A stretch of 64,000 nucleotides of DNA. Source: Clostridia bacterium. Lineage in GTDB: Bacteria; Bacillota; Clostridia; Christensenellales; Borkfalkiaceae. The position numbers and the translations under genes were made by a program. The DNA is taken from positions 1 to 64,000 of the forward strand of contig JAFXHX010000002.1 in the NCBI GenBank assembly GCA_017536205.1, given 5' to 3'. Positions within the stretch are counted from its first letter, which is position 1; each line of letters opens with the position of its first letter. The notes beneath the pieces are model-generated. The model did no database searches and was not told where the DNA came from. It was given only the letters and a program-made list of their open reading frames with translations. This document shows, one piece after another, positions 59,601 to 64,000 of this stretch.

Positions 59601-60465
59601 TGTCTTTACCAACCATGGTACCGGCGCCTTCGTCGGTAAGTATTTCCATTAGTATTGAGTGTGGGACGCGTCCGTCCATTATAACAACGTTTTCAACGCC
59701 GTGAGTAATGGCGTCGATACAGCAGTCAACTTTAGGTATCATACCACCCGAAACGATGCCTTGTTTTTTAAGTTCTTCGGCTTCTTTTACCGTAACGTGT
59801 GGAATTAAAGTTGATGGGTCGTCTTTATCTTTTAAAATGCCAGCAATATCGGTCATCATAATAAGCCTTTCAGCATTTAAAGCGCCCGCAATACGAGCGG
59901 CAGCCGTGTCACCGTTAACGTTATATACGTTGCCTTCGCTATCGCCTGCAACGGTAGAAACAACGGGAATATAGCCCTTTTCTAAAAGGTCGGTAATTGC
60001 TTCGATATTAACTTCGGTAATATTTCCAACGTAGCCGAGTTTTTCGTTTTTCATTTCGGCTTTTAAAAGCGCACCGTCAAGGCCTGATATACCCATAGCC
60101 TTTCCACCCTTGCTTTCAAGAAGTGAAACTAGCGTTTTGTTAACTTTACCTGCAAGCACCATTTGAACAATGTCAACGGTTTCTTTGTCTGTAACTCTTA
60201 AACCGTCAATAAAGGTGGGCTTTTTGCCAAGTTTGTCCATAATAGAGTTAATTTCAGGACCGCCACCGTGAACTAAAACAACTTTAACGCCTATAAGCCA
60301 TAAAAGAACAACGTCTTCCATAACTTGCATTTTAAGTGCGTCACTCGTCATGGCGTTGCCACCGTATTTAACAACAACGGTTTTGCCGTTATAACGCTTT
60401 ATGTAGGGGAGTGCTTGCGTAAGCACTTCTGCACGTTGCATATTAGAAAAATGTTTATCTATCAC
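59593..60465 (-). CDS. argB: Acetylglutamate kinase
   Basis: The 290-residue kinase shows VVKYGGNAM, VLVHGGGPEIN, DGLRVTDKETVDIVQMVL and NVNGDTAAARIAGAL, all conserved in ArgB. The start is GTG. The N-terminal helix (HFSNMQRAEVLTQALPYIKR) is of the type found in arginine-sensitive hexameric enzymes. It overlaps argJ by 4 bp. Confidence 0.95.
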   Translation of the reverse strand: MIDKHFSNMQRAEVLTQALPYIKRYNGKTVVVKYGGNAMTSDALKMQVMEDVVLLWLIGVKVVLVHGGGPEINSIMDKLGKKPTFIDGLRVTDKETVDIVQMVLAGKVNKTLVSLLESKGGKAMGISGLDGALLKAEMKNEKLGYVGNITEVNIEAITDLLEKGYIPVVSTVAGDSEGNVYNVNGDTAAARIAGALNAERLIMMTDIAGILKDKDDPSTLIPHVTVKEAEELKKQGIVSGGMIPKVDCCIDAITHGVENVVIMDGRVPHSILMEILTDEGAGTMVGKDND

Positions 60466-61676
60466 GTTCTGTAATCTCCGTTAATTTTTACGTAATCGTA
60501 GGTAAGGTCGCAACCCCACGCCGTTGCGTTATATTCGCCGTCGTTAAGGTCAACTAAAATATCAATTTCGTTTGCTAAAAGTATTTCTTTTGCAATTTCT
60601 TCGCTAAAAGGAACGCTACTTCCGTTTTTGCAAACGTTAATCGTGCCCTTTTTCGATTTAAAAGAAACGTCTATTTTAGAAACGTCAACGTTTGCTCCGC
60701 TATAACCTATTGCGCATAAAACTCTGCCCCAGTTTGCGTCTGCGCCGAACATAGCGGCTTTAAAAAGGCTTGAACAAATAACGCTCTTTGCCGACTTTTT
60801 AGCATCTTCAAGCGTTTTTGCGCCAGTAACCACACACTCTAAAAGTTTGGTTGCGCCTTCACCGTCGCCAACTATTTGGCGTGAAAGGTAAACGTTAACG
60901 GTGTTAAGCGCCTTCATAAAGGCGTTAAAATCTTCACCGTAATCGTCAATCAAATCGTTGTCAGCCATACCGTTTGCCAAAACGGTAACCATATCGTTAG
61001 TAGAAGTGTCGCCGTCAACAGAAAGCATATTAAAGGTGTTTTGAATATCCGTTTTAAGCGCAACGTCAAGCATTTTTGGCGAAATATTAGCGTCGGTAGT
61101 AATAAACACTAGCATTGTTGCCATATTCGGGTGAATCATACCACTACCCTTTGCAATACCTGCAATAGTGCAAGTTTTATTGCCAACGGTAAACTCAACT
61201 GCCACTTCTTTTTTAACGGTGTCGGTAGTCATAATGCCTTCTGCGGCAAAATCACTTCCACTTGTTGATAAACCACTAACAAGTTCGGGAATACCTTTTT
61301 TAATAGGCTCGATATCAAGTGGTTGACCTATAACGCCCGTTGAAGCAACTAAAACGTCTGATGGGTTAAGGTTTAACTCGCTTGCCAAAAGTTTAGAAGT
61401 AGTTTCGGCAATTTCAAGCCCGTTTGCGTTGCAAGTGTTAGCGTTTCCGCTATTGCAAATAATTGCTTGAGCATAGCCGTTTTCAAGATATTTTTTATTG
61501 AGAATAAGGGGTGCGCCTTTAACAAGGTTAGTGGTGTAAACTGCCGATGCCGAGCATAACTTTTCGCTATATATTAGCGACAAATCACGCTTTAAGCGAT
61601 TTTTTCTAATTCCGCAATGCACGCCGTTTGCCTTAAAACCTTTGGGTGCGCAAATGCCACCATTTACGTATTTCAT
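60462..61676 (-). CDS. argJ: Glutamate N-acetyltransferase/amino-acid acetyltransferase ArgJ
   Basis: The 404-residue Ntn-type enzyme has the self-cleavage site in MIHPNMATMLVFITTDA (Ala-Thr bond; Thr becomes the nucleophile). It recycles acetyl groups from acetylornithine to glutamate. No argA or argE homologue is nearby, so the cyclic route is used. It is fourth from the 3' end of the operon. Confidence 0.95.
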   Translation of the reverse strand: MKYVNGGICAPKGFKANGVHCGIRKNRLKRDLSLIYSEKLCSASAVYTTNLVKGAPLILNKKYLENGYAQAIICNSGNANTCNANGLEIAETTSKLLASELNLNPSDVLVASTGVIGQPLDIEPIKKGIPELVSGLSTSGSDFAAEGIMTTDTVKKEVAVEFTVGNKTCTIAGIAKGSGMIHPNMATMLVFITTDANISPKMLDVALKTDIQNTFNMLSVDGDTSTNDMVTVLANGMADNDLIDDYGEDFNAFMKALNTVNVYLSRQIVGDGEGATKLLECVVTGAKTLEDAKKSAKSVICSSLFKAAMFGADANWGRVLCAIGYSGANVDVSKIDVSFKSKKGTINVCKNGSSVPFSEEIAKEILLANEIDILVDLNDGEYNATAWGCDLTYDYVKINGDYRT

Positions 61677-61684
61677 AATAACTC

Positions 61685-62605
61685 CTATAAATTAAGTCCG
61701 TAAGTTTCGTCTAAACCGAGCGCAACGTTCATATTTTGTATTGCCGCGCCCGACGCTCCCTTTCCAAGATTATCAAACCTTGAAACAAGGAAAATATTTT
61801 CATCGTTACCAAAAACCGAAACGCTCATATCGTCACGCCCACTAAATGCGTTAGACGCAATAAAGCCGTTTTCTTCGCTTTCGCTAAAATAAACTACTTT
61901 GCCTTGGTAATAATTTTTGTAAACGCTTTTTATTTTATCTACCGTAACGCCAAGTTGTTTAGCAAATAGGGGAACGGTAACTTGCATGCCACGCGCAAAG
62001 TCGCACACAACGGGCATAAAGCAAGGTGGGTTAATAAGCCCCGATACGCTTGCCATTTCAGGAAGGTGTTTGTGATTTCCAGAAAGAGCGTATTGCCTTG
62101 GAGCGTTTAGTAAAGTAGACCTTTCCGGGTTTTCGTACTCGGCTATCATTTTTTTGCCACCGCCCGTGTAACCGGTTAGCGAGTAGCACGAAAGTTTAAC
62201 GCTACTATCAAGTAAACCACAGTCGATTAAAGGCCTAACTAGCGCAATAAATCCAGATGCGTGGCAACCTGGGTTAGCAATGCGCTTTGAAGTTTTAATT
62301 TTTTCTCGCAAGCCTTTAAGTTCGGGGAATCCGTAAGTAAACTGTGGGTTTACCCTATGCGCAGTCGACGTGTCTATAACGATAGTCTTGTCGTTTTTAA
62401 CAAGCGAAACCGATTCTCTGCTAGCGTCGTCTGGAAGGCATAAAAAGCAAACGTCACTTTCGTTTATAGCGTCGCTTTTAGCGCTTATATCTTTTCTTAA
62501 ATGGTCGGGTAGGGTTATAAGCGAAACGTCGCTTCTACCTGAAAGCCTATCGTATATTTTAAGACCGGTAGTGCCTTGATTACCGTCTATAAAAACTTTA
62601 ATCAT
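61685..62605 (-). CDS. argC: N-acetyl-gamma-glutamyl-phosphate reductase (short type)
   Basis: The 306-residue protein is of the short ArgC type. VFIDGNQGTTGLKIYDRL starts the NADP fold, and IANPGCHASGFIAL contains the catalytic Cys. It overlaps argH by 8 bp. Long-type ArgC proteins are ~345 residues, so this is the type 2 form. Confidence 0.93.
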   Translation of the reverse strand: MIKVFIDGNQGTTGLKIYDRLSGRSDVSLITLPDHLRKDISAKSDAINESDVCFLCLPDDASRESVSLVKNDKTIVIDTSTAHRVNPQFTYGFPELKGLREKIKTSKRIANPGCHASGFIALVRPLIDCGLLDSSVKLSCYSLTGYTGGGKKMIAEYENPERSTLLNAPRQYALSGNHKHLPEMASVSGLINPPCFMPVVCDFARGMQVTVPLFAKQLGVTVDKIKSVYKNYYQGKVVYFSESEENGFIASNAFSGRDDMSVSVFGNDENIFLVSRFDNLGKGASGAAIQNMNVALGLDETYGLNL

Positions 62606-63974
62606 TTAAATATTTCCTAACGTATTTAATTTGTTCAAGCACGCTCTTTGGTGAAGTTCCACCGTAAGAAATGCGCTTTTCAACGCAAGTTTTAAGCGAA
62701 ATATCGTCGTATAGGTCGGTTTCGAACAAATCACTGTGCTTTTTATATTCTTCAAGCGAAAGGGTTTCAAGAACTAAACCCTTATCTAAACACTCTTTAA
62801 CAATCTCGCCCGAAATCTTGTAAGCCGACCTAAACGGCAAGCCCTTTTTAACTAAATAATCGGCAAGGTCGGTTGCGTTTATAAAACCTTTTTGCGCCGC
62901 TAAGAGAGTGTTGGCGGGTAAAACAGCCATAGTTTCTATCATAGGTGCAAACACTTCAAGGCAAGCCTTTACCGTGTCGCACGCATCAAATAACGCTTCT
63001 TTATCTTCTTGCATATCTTTATTATACGCAAGGGGAATACCTTTAAGCGTGGTAAGTAGCGCCATAAGGTCGCCGTAAACTCTACCCGTTTTACCACGAA
63101 CGAGTTCTGCCATATCGGGGTTTCTTTTTTGTGGCATTATCGACGAGCCCGTTGTAAACGAAGAAGAAAGTTCAATAAACTTAAACTCCCAACTAGACCA
63201 AAGAATAATCTCTTCAGAAAGCCTTGATAAATGCATCATTAAAATGCTACAAGCCGAAATAAACTCTATTGCAAAGTCCCTATCCGAAACGCCGTCAAGG
63301 CTATTTTTGCAAACTTCTTTAAAACCGAGTTTTTCGGCTTCAAAAAACCTGTCGGTATCGTAGGTAGTGCCTGCTAACGCGCAACTGCCTATAGGGCTAA
63401 CGCTTGCCGAGTTAATAACTGCGCTAAACCTTTCTAGGTCGCGAATAAGCATAAACGCATACGCCATAAGGTGATGCCCCATAGTTATGGGTTGGGCGCG
63501 TTGAAGGTGAGTGTAGCCGGGCATTATAACGTCGTAGTTTTTCTCGGCTTGATTTGTTAAAGCCGTAATTAAACTCTTTATTAAAGTTATAACGCTTAAC
63601 GCTTCGTCTTTAACGAACATTCTAAAATCAAGGGCAACTTGGTCGTTCCTACTGCGAGCAGTGTGAAGTTTTTTGCCAACTTCACCAAGCCTTTTAGTTA
63701 AAACTTCTTCAACGAACATATGAATATCTTCGGCATTTTCGTCAATTTTAAGCGCGCCAGATAAAAGGTCTTCAAGTATTGAAGTAAGCCCTTCAACGAG
63801 TTTTTGCTCTTCTTCTTTTGATATTACGTTTTTATAGCCAAGCATCATTGCGTGCGCAATACTACCTTCAATATCTTGCTTGAACATTTTACTGTCAAAC
63901 GATATAGAACTATTAAAATCGTCGGCTATTTTATGGGTAACACCGTCGGTTACACCCGTCCACATCTTTGCCAT
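62598..63974 (-). CDS. argH: Argininosuccinate lyase
   Basis: The 458-residue enzyme has TARSRNDQVALDFRM, GYTHLQRAQPITMGHH and GSSIMPQKRNPDMAELVRGK (superfamily signature). It makes arginine and fumarate from argininosuccinate. It is first in the leftward operon argH-C-J-B-D-F within the window. argG is not seen and may lie beyond the edge; only 26 bp upstream are visible, so promoter and ArgR boxes cannot be judged. Confidence 0.96.
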   Translation of the reverse strand: MAKMWTGVTDGVTHKIADDFNSSISFDSKMFKQDIEGSIAHAMMLGYKNVISKEEEQKLVEGLTSILEDLLSGALKIDENAEDIHMFVEEVLTKRLGEVGKKLHTARSRNDQVALDFRMFVKDEALSVITLIKSLITALTNQAEKNYDVIMPGYTHLQRAQPITMGHHLMAYAFMLIRDLERFSAVINSASVSPIGSCALAGTTYDTDRFFEAEKLGFKEVCKNSLDGVSDRDFAIEFISACSILMMHLSRLSEEIILWSSWEFKFIELSSSFTTGSSIMPQKRNPDMAELVRGKTGRVYGDLMALLTTLKGIPLAYNKDMQEDKEALFDACDTVKACLEVFAPMIETMAVLPANTLLAAQKGFINATDLADYLVKKGLPFRSAYKISGEIVKECLDKGLVLETLSLEEYKKHSDLFETDLYDDISLKTCVEKRISYGGTSPKSVLEQIKYVRKYLND

Positions 63975-64000
63975 AATATTTCCTTAAACAGTTAATCCTG

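Noticed and set aside
1..64000. CRISPR array or insertion sequence
   Set aside because: No regularly spaced repeats with unique spacers and no transposase gene were seen; the only tandem array is the coding 18-bp repeat at 39203.

Overview
The window looks like a chromosomal segment of a low-GC, endospore-forming Gram-positive bacterium of the Clostridia, probably an uncultured gut lineage. The basis is a SpoIIID-type regulator, a CwlD-type amidase, mini-ribonuclease III, a ComF-like protein, type III glutamine synthetase, a PFL/UPF0210 protein, VanW and PocR-AraC proteins, and near-consensus sigma-A promoters with strong intrinsic terminators. The taxon is inference; no rRNA is present.

Layout. 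1-1900: a structured edge segment, then an XRE repressor divergent from a zinc-ribbon membrane protein through a perfect promoter whose 17-bp spacer is a palindrome. 1907-7528: a large SGNH lipoprotein, PFL and ACT proteins, and a YihY protein. 7609-13160: spoIIID, then an operon for the oxidative half of the TCA cycle: probable Re-citrate synthase, GntR regulator, aconitase and NADP-isocitrate dehydrogenase, yielding 2-oxoglutarate. 13235-19199: an ECF sigma/anti-sigma pair, serA, serC and glnN. 19362-25565: cwlD, mrnC-rlmB-dnaX-ybaB-recR, a pseudouridine synthase and an AEC transporter. 25610-30497: dnaA-mnmG-small ORF-Dabb, divergent from recF. 30550-35978: a small XRE gene bracketed by duplicated hairpins, GH20 and malQ, comF, and a two-hairpin leader RNA in front of an internally duplicated EamA transporter.

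The most unusual region is 36027-46292, about 10.2 kb. It is bounded by a 29-bp direct repeat of the 3' end of a tRNA-Leu(AAG) gene and carries a tyrosine integrase and a CI-like repressor with palindromic operators. A leftward module holds a Zot/pI-like membrane ATPase, two large secreted proteins with C-terminal anchors, several tiny single-pass membrane proteins, a hairpin terminator directly after the coat candidate, and hairpin-rich gaps. This order resembles the coat-terminator-adsorption-assembly order of filamentous phages. I interpret the element as an inovirus-like prophage with non-canonical replication genes.

46268-51891: tRNA-Leu, a Crp/Fnr-VanW operon, tRNA-Arg(ACG) with a duplicated 3' half about 240 bp away (a second integration scar), alanine racemase, and a SLOG-like/XRE divergent pair with three shared operators. 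51929-57415: a PocR-AraC regulator divergent from a candidate sugar-acid operon (M24 peptidase-like, DapA/NanA-family aldolase, zinc dehydrogenase, enolase-superfamily dehydratase, mutarotase). 57446-63974: argH-argC-argJ-argB-argD-argF, read leftward. Together the chromosomal genes point to a biosynthetically capable anaerobe making glutamate, glutamine, serine and arginine. All functions are read from motifs and recognisable sequence; no search was run.
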